Counted from the first letter of the stretch, positions 1 to 11,526 are shown. The stretch: 64,000 bases of DNA from Yersinia aldovae ATCC 35236 (GCF_000173735.1 NZ_ACCB01000004.1:62001-126000); one strand, 5' to 3'. A program made the numbers and translations. The notes: generated by a model from the letters alone, not told the origin.

Positions 1-1059
1 ATTTCCGCTTTGGGCGATATACAGCAGAATGGCGCTGAGTGGCGCGGTGGTGCACGGTGAGCAAATCAGCCCTGCCAGTGCGCCCATCGCAAAAACACCG
101 GCCAGTGAGCCACCGCGCTGGCTACTGCTCCACTGTACCAGGCGGGTTTGCAGTGACGATGGCAGTTGCAATGAATACAGGCCAAACATCGATAATGCCA
201 ATAACACGAACAGCACCGACAGCCCAATCAATACATATGGATGTTGTAGTGCCGCCTGAAATTGTAACCCCGCCGCCGCCACCACCAAGCCGAGCAGGGT
301 GTAGGTCAGCGCCATTCCCTGCACATACACCACCGCGAGTATCAAGATCCTCCGCTGGCTATGTGGCTTCTCGCGGCCAAGAATAATGGCGGAAATCAGT
401 GGGTACATTGGCAGTACGCACGGTGTAAAGGCGATACCGATACCAATCAGCAGCGCCCAGAGCGGTGAGAAGGGTAGTTCAGTGGGTACTGGCGCGTTAT
501 CGTTGAACGGTTGTGTGTTTTTTTTTGCATCAATGGATGGCGAATCAATGGGTTGTGAACCGATAACTTGCGATTTTTGCGCTGGTTCAGAACTGGCCGG
601 GATAGCACTGAGTGGCACTATCCGCGTTTCCGGTGGATAACAGAAACCGGCAGCGGCACAGCCTTGATAGGTCACACGGAGGCTGGCTCCTTGCTGTGCC
701 TGCGTAATAGGGATTTTCAGTGTTAGCGGTTGCTTGAAAATCGCCACTTCACCGTAGAATTCATCATGATGCGCAATGCCCTCCGGCAGAGTAAAAGCCG
801 CAAGAGTGGCATTTTGCGGCACAATCTTTATTTGCTGGCGATACAGGTAATAATCGGGGTGAATTTGCCAGTTTAGGGTGAGTTGGTCACCTTGTTGGCG
901 AAAATCAAAGGCAAACGCCTGATCAACCGGAATAAACCGGCTCTGGCTACTTTTTTGGCCAAAAGATGAGTTATCACCAAACAGCGAAGCCTGCGCACTG
1001 TACGGGGCGAGTAATACGCTGCACAGCAGCAGAATCAGAGTAATGAAGCGTTGAGCCAT
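1..1059 (-). CDS. dsbD: Thiol:disulfide interchange protein DsbD, 3' end outside window
   Basis: Inner-membrane reductase that carries electrons from cytoplasmic thioredoxin to periplasmic DsbC, DsbG and CcmG. The visible 353 codons show a signal peptide ([21 protein letters not shown]...), the periplasmic alpha domain with its redox pair in [11 protein letters not shown] near residue 130, and the start of the membrane beta domain with the characteristic [11 protein letters not shown] and [17 protein letters not shown] motifs. The C-terminal thioredoxin-like gamma domain lies beyond base 1. The ATG at 1059 overlaps the 3' end of cutA by 25 bp, as in the E. coli cutA-dsbD pair, so the two are probably co-transcribed and translationally coupled. 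Identity is secure; only completeness is unknown. Confidence 0.95.
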   Translation of the reverse strand, partial: MAQRFITLILLLCSVLLAPYSAQASLFGDNSSFGQKSSQSRFIPVDQAFAFDFRQQGDQLTLNWQIHPDYYLYRQQIKIVPQNATLAAFTLPEGIAHHDEFYGEVAIFKQPLTLKIPITQAQQGASLRVTYQGCAAAGFCYPPETRIVPLSAIPASSEPAQKSQVIGSQPIDSPSIDAKKNTQPFNDNAPVPTELPFSPLWALLIGIGIAFTPCVLPMYPLISAIILGREKPHSQRRILILAVVYVQGMALTYTLLGLVVAAAGLQFQAALQHPYVLIGLSVLFVLLALSMFGLYSLQLPSSLQTRLVQWSSSQRGGSLAGVFAMGALAGLICSPCTTAPLSAILLYIAQSGN

Positions 1060-1373
1060 GACAGGTAATCTTTGTCTCCGTCCCGTACCGGCAGCACCAG
1101 TAATTCCGGTGTCTGGTAGGGGTGATGTTGTTTGATATAACTGAGAAGTGCCTGTTGATGGCCTGTATTGCTCTTGAACAAAAGTTGGACTTCATACTCT
1201 TGTTGCAGCTTGCCTTCCCAGTAGTAAATCGAGGTCGCACCCGGTAATAGTGTCGCGCAGGCGGCCAGTTTCTCCCCCAATACCTGTGCGGCTAAATTCT
1301 GTGCACTGGCTTCATCGGGGGCGGTGCACAATACCACAATTGCATCACAAATAATTGCATCACAATCAGACAT
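1035..1373 (-). CDS. cutA: Divalent-cation tolerance protein CutA
   Basis: Small trimeric cytoplasmic protein linked genetically to copper and divalent-cation tolerance; its biochemical role is unsettled. It is 112 residues, as in E. coli, with the family core [20 protein letters not shown], the [27 protein letters not shown] stretch and the C-terminal [13 protein letters not shown]...YLSWL block. The ATG at 1373 has an AGGTTAAG Shine-Dalgarno. Near the N-terminus the peptide CDAI occurs twice, encoded by a 15-bp tandem duplication ahead of the conserved domain. It sits between dcuA and dsbD in the usual enterobacterial order. Confidence 0.95.
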   Translation of the reverse strand: MSDCDAIICDAIVVLCTAPDEASAQNLAAQVLGEKLAACATLLPGATSIYYWEGKLQQEYEVQLLFKSNTGHQQALLSYIKQHHPYQTPELLVLPVRDGDKDYLSWLNASLL

Positions 1374-1483
1374 CTTAACCTCGGCGGTTGCACGGATTTT
1401 ACAAACTATAACGCGAAGTGGGGCCGGCCAGAAGAGGATTTATGTCACGGTGAGATAGATGCGATGGATATCGCAAATGAGAG

Positions 1484-1504
1484 TGGGGCGCATCGCACGC
1501 CCCA
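1484..1504 (-). terminator. Hairpin downstream of dcuA
   Basis: TGGGGCG (1484-1490) pairs perfectly with CGCCCCA (1498-1504) across a 7-base loop, 16 bases past the dcuA stop. There is no run of T after the stem in the transcribed direction, so this may be an mRNA-stabilising 3' structure rather than an intrinsic terminator. Confidence 0.4.
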
Positions 1505-1519
1505 TTTACAGATGATAAA

Positions 1520-2821
1520 TTACAGAACCAGGCTGCCCATCACAAAGCCGAAGCAAACGGCCAGTGCTACCCCGATGGTGCCAGGGATAAAGAACGGATG
1601 GTTAAACACGAAACGGCCAATGCGCGTAGTACCAGTGTCATCCATTTGTACTGCTGCTACCAGTGTTGGGTAGGTCGGCAGAATAAACAGACCAGAAACT
1701 GCTGCGAAAGAAGCAATGGCTGCCAGTGGCGACACGTTCAGGGCCATTGCCATTGGCATCAATGCCTTGGCTGTTGCAGCTTGGGAGTACAACAGAGCAG
1801 AACAGAAGAAGAAGATAACCGCCAGCAACCATGAGTGGGCCTGAATCAGGCTACCCGCAGTTTCTTTAATCCACTCCAGGTTGTGTTGTACAAAGGTATC
1901 GCCCAACCAGGCCACACCGAGGATACAGATACAAGCACTCATACCGGCTTTAAACGTACTGGAGTTCAGCACGGCATCGGTATCAACCGAACATACCAGC
2001 GTGGTGATGGTCGCTACACTCAGCATGATGATCAGGATAGCGTTAGTGGTGTTCATCAGCGGAGTTGCAACCAGACCCACACTTGGGCTGTTGATAATCG
2101 CGTAGGCAACCACACAAAGAACGCCCGCCAGGAACAGCAGTACTGAAGTTTTAGCCCGTGGCTTAATCACTTTTACTGTGTCGCCACGCAGTGTCACCAA
2201 GCCTTCTTCCAAACGTTTGATGTAAACAGGATCATCAGACAGCTTAGAGTTAAAGCACAAGGAGACGATCAGCGACATCAACAACACCGCACACAGGGTC
2301 GATGGGATAACGATCATCAGCAGATGTAAGTAGCTAACGCTGTGACCTTCCATCACAGAAGACATGTAAACTACCGCCGCCGAAATTGGTGATGCAGTAA
2401 TGGCTATCTGTGCGGAAACCACCGCCGTGGAAAGAGGGCGGCAGGGTTTGATGCCTTGTTCTTTCGCCACTTCAGCAATAACCGGCAAAGCAGAAAGAGA
2501 GATGTTGCCTGTTCCGGCAAAGATAGTCAGAAAATAAGTAACCAGTGGAGCAAGAATGGTGATGTGTTTTGGATTCTTACGCAGCAATTTTTCAGTTTGC
2601 TGCACCAGATAATCCATGCCGCCCGCAACCTGCATTGCCGCAATGGCAGCTATAACGGCCATAATAATTGAAATTACATCGAACGGAATGCTACCGGGTT
2701 TGACGCCAATAATGGCTAAAACCAGAACACCAATCCCGCCTGCAAAACCGATACCGATACCACCCAACCTGGCCCCTAAAAAAATGGCCAGCAGAACGAT
2801 GACTAATTCTACGGCTATCAT
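1520..2821 (-). CDS. dcuA: Anaerobic C4-dicarboxylate transporter DcuA
   Basis: Inner-membrane carrier exchanging aspartate, fumarate, malate and succinate; it supplies substrate to aspartase and fumarate reductase. It has 433 residues, the E. coli DcuA length, and is almost entirely transmembrane segments. It carries the Dcu-family FLTIFAGTGNISLSALPVIAEVA region at about 110-135 and QIAITASPISAAVVYM at about 155-170. The ATG at 2821 follows AAGGAGTAAACACT. It lies 139 bp downstream of aspA on the same strand. A terminator-like hairpin between them suggests partial uncoupling, with dcuA transcribed both by readthrough and probably from its own promoter, as in E. coli. Confidence 0.96.
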   Translation of the reverse strand: MIAVELVIVLLAIFLGARLGGIGIGFAGGIGVLVLAIIGVKPGSIPFDVISIIMAVIAAIAAMQVAGGMDYLVQQTEKLLRKNPKHITILAPLVTYFLTIFAGTGNISLSALPVIAEVAKEQGIKPCRPLSTAVVSAQIAITASPISAAVVYMSSVMEGHSVSYLHLLMIVIPSTLCAVLLMSLIVSLCFNSKLSDDPVYIKRLEEGLVTLRGDTVKVIKPRAKTSVLLFLAGVLCVVAYAIINSPSVGLVATPLMNTTNAILIIMLSVATITTLVCSVDTDAVLNSSTFKAGMSACICILGVAWLGDTFVQHNLEWIKETAGSLIQAHSWLLAVIFFFCSALLYSQAATAKALMPMAMALNVSPLAAIASFAAVSGLFILPTYPTLVAAVQMDDTGTTRIGRFVFNHPFFIPGTIGVALAVCFGFVMGSLVL

Positions 2822-2901
2822 AGTGTTTACTCCTTGTTTTTTATTGGAAACTACTTGTTTTAATTATTGATTAAAAGTTAATGAATTGTGTTTGCCAGAA
2901 A

Positions 2902-2940
2902 GTAAAAAGGCACGCTGTCCAGAGGAGCTGCGTGCCTTTC
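2902..2940 (-). terminator. Intrinsic terminator after aspA
   Basis: Read on the minus strand, a 10-bp stem AAAGGCACGC/GCGTGCCTTT (arms at about 2930-2939 and 2906-2915) is followed by TTTTTAC. It lies about 20 bp past the aspA stop and ahead of dcuA, so it should reduce aspA-to-dcuA readthrough. Confidence 0.75.
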
Positions 2941-2960
2941 AGGGCTACCGGATGACTATA

Positions 2961-4397
2961 TTATTGTTCATTTTCATCGGTATAACGTTTCGCTTTATAC
3001 GCCGGGTGCATCAGGTTCTCAACAGAGAAAATGTCGTCCAGCTCGACTTCAGTCAATAAGCCGCGTTCCAGAACCACTTCTCGCACATTTTTACCGGTTT
3101 CTGCACAGATTTTACCCACGATGTCACCATTATGGTGGCCAATGAATGGGTTCAGATAGGTGACGATACCGATGGAGTTAAAGACGTAACGTTCGCAGAC
3201 CTCTTTGTTGGCAGTGATGCCGTTAATGCATTTTTCCAACAGGTTATAACAGGCGTTTGTCAGAATATGGATGGACTCAAACATTGCCTGACCAATCACC
3301 GGCTCCATAACGTTCAACTGGAGCTGGCCTGCTTCGGCCGCCATAGTAATGCAAGTGTCGTTACCAATCACCTTAAAACAAACCTGGTTAACCACTTCAG
3401 GAATAACCGGGTTAACTTTAGCGGGCATAATAGAAGAACCCGCCTGTAATTCTGGCAAGTTAATTTCATTCAGGCCGGTGCGAGGGCCGGAAGAGAGCAA
3501 GCGCAGGTCATTACAGATTTTTGACATCTTAACGGCCAGACGTTTCAGCGCACTGTGTACCATGACGTAAGCGCCACAGTCAGAGGTTGCTTCGATCAGG
3601 TCTTCCGCTGGGACGCAAGCCAATCCACTGATTTCAGACAGTTTTTGTATTGCCAGTTGTGAGTAACCTTCAGGTGTATTTAGCGCAGTACCAATCGCGG
3701 TTGCACCCAGGTTAACTTCCAGCAGCAACTCTGCGGTACGTTGTAGGTTTTTGGTTTCTTCTTTTAATAACACCGCGAAGGCTTTGAATTCCTGGCCCAG
3801 CGTCATGGGTACTGCATCCTGTAACTGGGTACGGCCCATTTTCAGGATTTTCTCGAATTCTTTGGATTTTCTTTCGAAGCCTTCTTTTAACTGATTGATG
3901 GCATCGATAAGCTTCATGATGGAAGCATAAACCGCAATGCGGAAACCGGTTGGGTAGGCATCGTTGGTGGACTGGCATTTGTTCAGATGGTCGTTAGGAT
4001 TGAGGTATTGATACTCTCCCTTCTGGTGACCCATCAGCTCCAGACCGATATTGGCCAGAACTTCGTTGGTATTCATGTTTAAAGAAGTACCGGCACCGCC
4101 TTGGAACACATCAACCGGGAACTGATCCATACACTTCCCTTTATCCAGGACTTCATCACATGCCTGAATAATGATATCCGCGATCTTGCGTGGGATAGTG
4201 TGCAATTCTTTGTTCGCCATTGCCGCTGCTTTTTTAACCATTACCATGCCGCGTACAAATTCTGGAACATCACTGATCTTACTGTTACTAATATAGAAGT
4301 TTTCAATCGCACGCAGGGTATGAACACCGTAGTAAGCCTCTGCGGGGACTTCTCGTGTACCTAACAGGTCTTCTTCAATACGAATGTTATTTGACAT
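2961..4397 (-). CDS. aspA: Aspartate ammonia-lyase (aspartase)
   Basis: Reversibly deaminates L-aspartate to fumarate and ammonia. Anaerobically it feeds fumarate to the frd-encoded reductase found in this same window. The 478-residue protein belongs to the fumarase/aspartase superfamily: N-terminal [25 protein letters not shown], the [14 protein letters not shown] substrate-binding block at about 142-154, and the signature [11 protein letters not shown] at about 320-330, whose flexible loop holds the catalytic serine. The ATG at 4397 follows GAGAAGG. A CRP-type palindrome lies about 210 bp upstream. Followed by dcuA. Confidence 0.97.
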   Translation of the reverse strand: MSNNIRIEEDLLGTREVPAEAYYGVHTLRAIENFYISNSKISDVPEFVRGMVMVKKAAAMANKELHTIPRKIADIIIQACDEVLDKGKCMDQFPVDVFQGGAGTSLNMNTNEVLANIGLELMGHQKGEYQYLNPNDHLNKCQSTNDAYPTGFRIAVYASIMKLIDAINQLKEGFERKSKEFEKILKMGRTQLQDAVPMTLGQEFKAFAVLLKEETKNLQRTAELLLEVNLGATAIGTALNTPEGYSQLAIQKLSEISGLACVPAEDLIEATSDCGAYVMVHSALKRLAVKMSKICNDLRLLSSGPRTGLNEINLPELQAGSSIMPAKVNPVIPEVVNQVCFKVIGNDTCITMAAEAGQLQLNVMEPVIGQAMFESIHILTNACYNLLEKCINGITANKEVCERYVFNSIGIVTYLNPFIGHHNGDIVGKICAETGKNVREVVLERGLLTEVELDDIFSVENLMHPAYKAKRYTDENEQ

Positions 4398-4840
4398 GAG
4401 AACCTTCTCTAGTGTGCTGTCTTGTTTTGTATTTGTTAACTAAATTATGCCGCCGTGGGCGATATGTTGATGCCGTGATGAACCCATAGTGCGGAAAGAT
4501 TAACCATTCATCATATCGCTAACAGGATCATATGCTGCTTGGCGATAAAAAGCCTTGAACTAAGATCACTATATGGTCGGATTTAATTAAGATGATCTGA
4601 TATCTGTGATTCCTCTCACAGTTAGATTAATTAGTAATAAAAGTAGTGCCCCTGCTTGAAAAACGCACCTGCCACCACCACTTCACTGTAGTCGACCCAA
4701 GTTGAAGAGGGGCGCTGAGGCTAAAATCCGCCAATTAGGGGCAAACGATGTCAGCGTCGAGGGGTTAAGGTTTTCATGGTATCTGTCAGGCGGGTTTCAC
4801 CCGGTGAGGGGTACTGAATGAGTTGAATAAGGAGAATACG
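4398..4840. other. Divergent aspA/fxsA intergenic region
   Basis: 443 bp between two genes transcribed away from each other, holding the promoters for both. The clear element is a CRP-like site at 4605-4620. I see no additional ORF with a credible start, and no repeat element. The segment 4650-4810 is GC-richer and unassigned. Confidence 0.6.
4605..4620. promoter_or_regulatory. CRP-binding site
   Basis: TGTGA-N6-TCACA with both half-sites perfect (TGTGATTCCTCTCACA). It fits cAMP-CRP consensus exactly. E. coli aspA is CRP-activated, so the likely target is aspA on the minus strand; action on fxsA is also possible. The target is inference from position. Confidence 0.75.
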
Positions 4841-5359
4841 GTGCGTTGGTTACCGTTAGCGCTGATATTTTTATTGGCATATATAGAAATATCGATATTT
4901 ATCAAGGTCGCAGCCGTGCTGGGTGTGCTGGTTACCCTGTTGCTGGTGATCTTCAGCTCTTGTGTGGGGATCTCGCTGGTGCGTAACCAGGGGATAAAAA
5001 CCTTTATGCAGATGCAGCAGAAACTGGCGGCGGGTGAAAGCCCGGCGGCAGAAATGGTCAAAAGTGTGTCGCTGGTATTGGCCGGTTTCTTACTGCTCAT
5101 CCCCGGCTTTTTCACTGATTTCCTTGGTTTGTTGCTGTTGTTGCCGCCGATTCAAAAATCGTTAACGCTGAAGTTAATGCCGCATCTGAATATTTATCGC
5201 AGCGGTGGTTTTAGCGCGGGTAGCTCTAATAACCAAGGCGCTGGCGGAAATACCTTTGATGGCGAGTTTCAGCGTAAGCCTGATGACCGCTTCACGGTTG
5301 AGCATCGTCCGGATGAGGATGATAAATCGACAAATGATCGTTTTAAAGATGACAAGTAA
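4841..5359 (+). CDS. fxsA: FxsA family inner-membrane protein
   Basis: Cytoplasmic-membrane protein known in E. coli for overriding F-exclusion of phage T7 when overproduced; its cellular role is unclear. The GTG at 4841 is preferred because AAGGAG ends 6 bases before it; an in-frame TTG at 4823 lies upstream of that site. From the GTG the protein is 172 residues: hydrophobic segments at about 3-45 (LPLALIFLLAYIEISIFIKV, VLVTLLLVIFSSCVGISLV) and 75-105, then a hydrophilic Gly/Asn- and Asp/Lys-rich tail. It precedes groES as in E. coli. Confidence 0.92.
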   Translation: MRWLPLALIFLLAYIEISIFIKVAAVLGVLVTLLLVIFSSCVGISLVRNQGIKTFMQMQQKLAAGESPAAEMVKSVSLVLAGFLLLIPGFFTDFLGLLLLLPPIQKSLTLKLMPHLNIYRSGGFSAGSSNNQGAGGNTFDGEFQRKPDDRFTVEHRPDEDDKSTNDRFKDDK

Positions 5360-5501
5360 GGCGCCAGGTCTTTCTAATAGCCTGTTTATTAATTATAAAT
5401 TCCCAAAGTAAATCACAGTGCCTGCTTTGGTGGGGCAGCTATAGGGAGGATGATAATCTTCCTGCTCAAGGCGAAAAAAAATGAAATTTTTTTTGTCGCC
5501 T

Positions 5502-5533
5502 CCCTTGAAGGGATGAGAGGATGCCCCCACTTA
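5502..5533 (+). promoter_or_regulatory. Sigma-32 heat-shock promoter for groESL
   Basis: CCCTTGAAG (-35, 5502-5510), a 13-bp spacer, and CCCCCACTT (-10, 5524-5532) closely match the E. coli groE heat-shock promoter. It lies about 85 bp before the groES start codon. Confidence 0.85.
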
Positions 5534-5558
5534 GAATGTCACGGTATCGGTTATTTGA

Positions 5559-5909
<351 letters not shown>

Positions 5910-5923
5910 TTCACGCTCTCTAA

Positions 5924-7606
<1,683 letters not shown>

Positions 7607-7967
7607 TGCCCCCAACCCTATAGCTTCTTATTAAGCTATAAACCTAAAGCGAGTGGGGAAACCTGCTCGCTTTTCTTTTATCTAACAATTGAAATCTGTC
7701 ATAACCCTGCCTCTATTTAGCCTTATACTCAGTCTTTTCTGATTCAATTTTCGTAACCTCAGGCCCTAAATGCGGTTTTATTTCATTCAGTGTGATGATT
7801 GCAGGAGTTTTTATTATCTCCGTTACTGATTTAATGTGTAAACTGTTCATTATTAGTCATCAGTCTCGACATCGGGTACCTGGATAATTTCGGCAACGGA
7901 TGCCTAATCGGCAGCGGTGCTTTCTGGTAATCTTTAGCGTGATTCTCAACTTCAAATGGGGAAAAAA
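7607..7967. other. groEL-yjeI intergenic region
   Basis: 361 bp containing the groEL terminator near its start and, presumably, the promoter of the downstream lipoprotein gene. The centre (about 7700-7940) is AT-rich and I see no ORF, palindrome or repeat family in it. Confidence 0.5.
7646..7680 (+). terminator. Terminator of groESL
   Basis: AAAGCGAG (7646-7653) pairs with CTCGCTTT (7666-7673), and the stem runs into TTTTCTTTTA. It lies 40 bp after the groEL stop. Confidence 0.85.
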
Positions 7968-8312
7968 ATGCGGATTAAAGCGTTACTTGGCCTTTCAGCA
8001 GCGCTGTTGCTGGCGGGTTGTAGCTCCACTAACCAATTAAGTTCGGCGGGTGAGCAAGTGAAGTTCTCTGATACTAAGCCTGGTGCTGAATGTCAGTTGG
8101 TGGGCCAGCTTACCGGTACTCAAAGTAACTGGTTCTCTGGTAGTGGCGGGGAAGGTAGCTCTATGCGCGGTGCCGCAAATGACCTGCGCAACAAGGCAGC
8201 AGCGATGGGTGGCAACGTCATCTATGGTGCAACCAGCCCGAGCGAGACTTTCTTATCGAGCTTTGCACCGCTGGACAGCAAAATGGTCGGTCAGGTCTAT
8301 AAGTGCCCGTGA
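7968..8312 (+). CDS. yjeI: DUF4156 family lipoprotein YjeI
   Basis: Small envelope lipoprotein of unknown function. It starts at the ATG at 7968, six A residues after GGGG; an in-frame ATG at 7956 contains that ribosome site and is less likely. From 7968 it has 114 residues: a lipoprotein signal peptide with lipobox LLLAGC, so the mature protein begins at Cys near residue 18. A Gly/Ser-rich mature region follows, with GNVIYGATSP and a C-terminal VGQVYKCP. The two remaining cysteines could form a disulfide. Position downstream of groEL and beside epmB matches E. coli yjeI. Confidence 0.85.
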   Translation: MRIKALLGLSAALLLAGCSSTNQLSSAGEQVKFSDTKPGAECQLVGQLTGTQSNWFSGSGGEGSSMRGAANDLRNKAAAMGGNVIYGATSPSETFLSSFAPLDSKMVGQVYKCP

Positions 8313-8371
8313 TAGTTGAAGCAATAATTTAAATCAATCAGGGGAGCGGTTTGAACTGCATCCCCTGGTTC

Positions 8372-9412
8372 TTATACCTGTGACTCGCTCTGTATTAATC
8401 TTAGGTCGAGCGGCGTCTTGCTTGGTTCGCCACCGATTTCCCGTGTCAATCGCGGAACCAGATAACCGGAAACACGACTCAACAACCCTTTCATTAATTG
8501 CCGCGCTTCATCATCGTCGACCATAAAGTGGGCCGCACCTTGTACTTTATCCAGCACATGAATGTAATAAGGCAGAATTCCGGCATCGAACAGCGCATTA
8601 CTTAATGCTGCTAATACATCCGCGTCGTTATTGACCCCACGTAGCAACACACTCTGGTTCAGCAGTGTCACGCCAGCCCGCTTTAGCTGTGCCATACTGT
8701 TTCGCAGTGATTGATCGATTTCATTGGCATGGTTGATATGTGTAACCATCAATACCTGTAATCGTGAATTACTCAGGCGCTGACATAGATTAGCCGTAAT
8801 ACGTGCTGGGATAACAACAGGTAAGCGAGTATGGATACGTAGCCGTTTGATGTGAGAGATACTTTCAATCTCATCCAATAACCAGCTAAGTTCGCTATCA
8901 TTTGCCATTAGCGGGTCACCGCCCGAGAAAATGATCTCATCCAACTCAGGATGTTGGCGAATATAGTCTAATGCCTGACGCCAATTGGCCTTGTTGCCTT
9001 GATTATCCTGATAAGGGAAGTGGCGGCGAAAGCAATAACGGCAATTAACGGCACAGCCGCTCTTGACCAGCAATAGCGCGCGGTTGCGGTACTTGTGCAA
9101 CAGGCCGGGCACCACACTGCGCTGTTCATCAAGTGGGTCGGTGGTAAAACCGGGAGCGGTGATAAACTCTTCCTGCGCGGTGAGCACTTGAAGCAATAAA
9201 GGGTCTGATGGGTTTCCCGGCTGCATACGCGCAACGAATGCACGGGGCACTCTTAAGGGAAATAAAAGACGCGCATCACGACCTTTGGGCAGGTCAGGGT
9301 GGCTATTTAACAACAGAATTCTTAGCAATTCGTCCGGTTCAGTAATTACATCGCGGAGTTGGTGCAACCATTCTTCTCTAGTCGATATGTTTTGGGTTAC
9401 AATACTTGCCAT
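8372..9412 (-). CDS. epmB: EF-P lysine 2,3-aminomutase EpmB
   Basis: Radical-SAM, PLP-dependent enzyme that isomerises (S)-alpha-lysine to (R)-beta-lysine, which EpmA then attaches to EF-P. The 346-residue protein shows the radical-SAM cluster C120-x3-C124-x2-C127 ([14 protein letters not shown]), the SAM-contact [12 protein letters not shown] motif at about 160-171, and a C-terminal [10 protein letters not shown] whose lysine is probably the PLP ligand. It is divergent from efp: the start codons are only 35 bp apart, so the two share a very short promoter region. The partner gene epmA is 6 kb away. Confidence 0.96.
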   Translation of the reverse strand: MASIVTQNISTREEWLHQLRDVITEPDELLRILLLNSHPDLPKGRDARLLFPLRVPRAFVARMQPGNPSDPLLLQVLTAQEEFITAPGFTTDPLDEQRSVVPGLLHKYRNRALLLVKSGCAVNCRYCFRRHFPYQDNQGNKANWRQALDYIRQHPELDEIIFSGGDPLMANDSELSWLLDEIESISHIKRLRIHTRLPVVIPARITANLCQRLSNSRLQVLMVTHINHANEIDQSLRNSMAQLKRAGVTLLNQSVLLRGVNNDADVLAALSNALFDAGILPYYIHVLDKVQGAAHFMVDDDEARQLMKGLLSRVSGYLVPRLTREIGGEPSKTPLDLRLIQSESQV

Positions 9413-9447
9413 TTTCTAGGCTTACTACCAGTTTCTTGAGGACCATT

Positions 9448-10014
9448 ATGGCCAGTTATTATAGCAACGATTTTCGTCCCGGTCTTAAAATCATGTTCGA
9501 GGGCGAGCCTTATGCGGTTGAGTCCAGCGAGTTCGTAAAACCCGGTAAAGGCCAGGCTTTTGCTCGTGTTAAGATGCGCCGCCTACTGACTGGTGGGCGC
9601 GTTGAAAAGACCTTCAAATCAACAGATTCTCTGGAAGGCGCTGACGTTAACGACCTGAACCTGACTTACCTGTATAACGATGGTGAGTTCTGGCACTTCA
9701 TGAATAACGAGACTTACGAACAACTGCAAGCTGATGCAAAAGCGGTTGGCGACAACGACAAATGGCTGATTGATCAGGCTGAATGTATCGTAACTCTGTG
9801 GAATGGTCAGCCTATCACAGTCACACCACCTAACTTTGTTGAACTCGAAATCACAGACACTGACCCCGGTTTGAAAGGTGATACTGCCGGTACTGGTGGT
9901 AAACCTGCAACGCTGAGCACTGGCGCGGTGGTCAAAGTGCCATTATTCGTACAGGTTGGCGAAGTCATCAAAGTTGATACTCGTTCTGGCGAATACGTTT
10001 CCCGCGTTAAGTAA
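9448..10014 (+). CDS. efp: Translation elongation factor P
   Basis: Relieves ribosome stalling at polyproline stretches. The correct start is the ATG at 9448 after TTGAGGACC, giving the standard 188 residues beginning [12 protein letters not shown]; an in-frame extension back to 9406 overlaps epmB and is unlikely. Lys34 in the loop [15 protein letters not shown] is the residue that EpmA beta-lysylates in enterobacteria. KOW-like N-terminal and two OB-fold domains are recognisable. A strong terminator follows 46 bp after the stop. Confidence 0.98.
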   Translation: MASYYSNDFRPGLKIMFEGEPYAVESSEFVKPGKGQAFARVKMRRLLTGGRVEKTFKSTDSLEGADVNDLNLTYLYNDGEFWHFMNNETYEQLQADAKAVGDNDKWLIDQAECIVTLWNGQPITVTPPNFVELEITDTDPGLKGDTAGTGGKPATLSTGAVVKVPLFVQVGEVIKVDTRSGEYVSRVK

Positions 10015-10060
10015 GTCGCAATATGTAAGTCGCGATAAAAAGCTGCGCTGAGAACGAAAG

Positions 10061-10086
10061 AAAACCGCTTAATCGGCGGTTTTTTG
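10061..10086 (+). terminator. Terminator of efp
   Basis: AAAACCGC (10061-10068) pairs with GCGGTTTT (10076-10083) around a 7-base loop and is followed by further T residues. Confidence 0.88.
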
Positions 10087-10202
10087 CTCTCTGGCGTTAG
10101 CCCATCGATTAGCGCGATTTAAGTCAGAAAAAGTGCAATGCTGTTTTTTTGACTATCCTTATAGGGTGTATAGGTAATTTCATACCATAAGGATCTTCTA
10201 TA

Positions 10203-10334
10203 ATGTTGAAAAAAAGCATCGCTGTTATTTTCTCTTTATTGGTTATCTCTTTCCTAAGTGCCTGTAACACAACAAAAGGTGTGGGCAAAGATGTTCAAAG
10301 CGCCGGTAGCGCAATTGAACGTAGCGCTCAATAA
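10203..10334 (+). CDS. ecnB: Entericidin-family lipoprotein (EcnA/EcnB type)
   Basis: 43-residue lipoprotein: N-terminal MLKKSIAVIFSLL, hydrophobic signal, lipobox LSAC with the mature protein starting at Cys21, then TTKGVGKDVQSAGSAIERSAQ, an amphipathic helix typical of entericidins. In E. coli EcnA and EcnB form an antidote/toxin-like pair between efp and sugE. Here only one gene is present in the same slot. Its length and the VGKDVQSAG motif fit the family, but assignment to A or B is by position and likeness only. AAGGATCTTCTATA precedes the ATG. Confidence 0.85.
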   Translation: MLKKSIAVIFSLLVISFLSACNTTKGVGKDVQSAGSAIERSAQ

Positions 10335-10354
10335 ATCGCTATTTGTATTGTTAT

Positions 10355-10380
10355 CGGCGGCATTGCCGCCGGATTTGTTT
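10355..10380 (+). terminator. Terminator of the entericidin gene
   Basis: CGGCGGC (10355-10361) pairs with GCCGCCG (10365-10371) around ATT and is followed by GATTTGTTT. It separates the entericidin gene from the riboswitch-controlled gdx. Confidence 0.6.
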
Positions 10381-10444
10381 GCTGTGAATCATGATATTGC
10401 TGCTTATTATTTAGCATGATAATGTATGGCCCTGCTTATCGGCT

Positions 10445-10505
10445 GCCTGGGACGACCCAGTCACGCATCTGTTATTCGGGGACGACCCCACCTGAGCTAG
10501 GGGGT
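10445..10505 (+). promoter_or_regulatory. Guanidine-II (mini-ykkC) riboswitch
   Basis: Two short hairpins, each with an ACGA tetraloop: CTGGG-ACGA-CCCAG (10447-10460) and GGGG-ACGA-CCCC (10478-10489), joined by a 17-base linker. The second is immediately followed by the gdx ribosome-binding site AGGGG. Paired ACGR-loop stems are the defining feature of the mini-ykkC class that binds guanidinium and frees the ribosome site of gdx/sugE in gamma-proteobacteria. Confidence 0.93.
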
Positions 10506-10509
10506 TACT

Positions 10510-10824
10510 GTGGCTTGGATTATTCTGGTCATTGCGGGTTTATTAGAAGTGATTTGGGCCATCGGCCTGAAGTATTCTCATGGTTTTACGCGGCTGACAC
10601 CCAGTGTTATCACCCTTGTGGCGATGGCAGCGAGCGTTTTTCTGTTGGCTTATGCCATGAAGACTCTACCGGCGGGTACAGCCTATGCAGTCTGGACGGG
10701 CATTGGTGCCGTGGGTACGGCTATTTTAGGTATCGCACTACTTGGAGAATCTGCCAGCTTGGCACGGGTGTTTAGCTTGGGGTTGATTTTGGCCGGAATT
10801 ATTGGGTTAAAATTAGCATCATAG
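10510..10824 (+). CDS. gdx: Guanidinium exporter Gdx (SugE)
   Basis: Small multidrug resistance family dimer that exports guanidinium by proton antiport. It has 104 residues and four transmembrane helices. It begins at GTG ([26 protein letters not shown]) with the essential membrane glutamate in LLEVIW at residue 13. [16 protein letters not shown] and [11 protein letters not shown] are family motifs. It is preceded by the guanidine-II riboswitch, which places it in the guanidinium-specific Gdx subtype rather than the promiscuous EmrE subtype. Confidence 0.96.
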   Translation: MAWIILVIAGLLEVIWAIGLKYSHGFTRLTPSVITLVAMAASVFLLAYAMKTLPAGTAYAVWTGIGAVGTAILGIALLGESASLARVFSLGLILAGIIGLKLAS

Positions 10825-10888
10825 AGAATGCTTCCTTTCGTCGATCCGGTGAGTTAAAACCACCCGGATCGACCTCTATACGCTATTA

Positions 10889-11431
10889 TTATTGATCCGA
10901 ACTCACCTCTCTCTGCTTAACCCAAATCAACTTATCCACCGGGAAACCATAATTTTTCGCCACGGCAACCAGTCGGTCGCGAGTCTGGATATCAATAGTT
11001 GGTGTGCGGGATAAAATCCACAAATAATCCCGATTTGGCCCGGCAATCAAAGCGTGCTGATATTCATCATCTAAATCAATGACATTATAGCCGCCATAGA
11101 AGGGGCCGAAGAACGACACTTTAAGCGAGGCCTGCTGCGGTGAACCAATAAAATAGGCTTTACCGATACTCTCCTGCCATTGTTGTTTCTTCTGGTTATA
11201 ACCCCGGTTAATGACTTTTACCCCGCCATCATCTCGCGGCGTGTAGTTAGCGCTGACACTCTCCAATCCGCGCTCAAAAGAGTGATCGAGGCGGGCGATT
11301 TCATACCAGGTGCCGAGATAGCGGGGGAGTTGGAAGTTATCAACCACTTTCACGTCTTTAGGGGGCGTCACGCTACAGGCGACAGAGAGCAGAGTTGCTA
11401 CCAATACGGAGATTTTTGACCATAAACGCAT
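10889..11431 (-). CDS. blc: Outer-membrane lipoprotein Blc (bacterial lipocalin)
   Basis: Lipid-binding lipocalin anchored in the outer membrane, thought to handle lysophospholipids or fatty acids under stress. 180 residues: lipoprotein signal with lipobox VACS-type Cys near 19, the lipocalin signature LPRYLGTWYEIARLDHSFERG at about 39-59, SFFGPFYGGYNVIDLD, and the C-terminal TRDRLVAVAKNYGFPVDKLIWVKQ. In E. coli it sits just after ampC and frd; here ampC is absent and blc is directly downstream of frdD. Confidence 0.95.
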   Translation of the reverse strand: MRLWSKISVLVATLLSVACSVTPPKDVKVVDNFQLPRYLGTWYEIARLDHSFERGLESVSANYTPRDDGGVKVINRGYNQKKQQWQESIGKAYFIGSPQQASLKVSFFGPFYGGYNVIDLDDEYQHALIAGPNRDYLWILSRTPTIDIQTRDRLVAVAKNYGFPVDKLIWVKQREVSSDQ

Positions 11432-11526
11432 TCACATTCCTTAGTTTTCTGATAATAAGCCTTTCATTGAGAATAGCTATCATCGATCAAGGAAGCAAAT
11501 GGCTGAGTCTGGATCATTTGAGAGGG

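Noticed and set aside
2860-2890. FNR site before dcuA (TTGATTAAAAGTTAA)
   Set aside because: Only the left half-site fits; the right half has too many mismatches to call.
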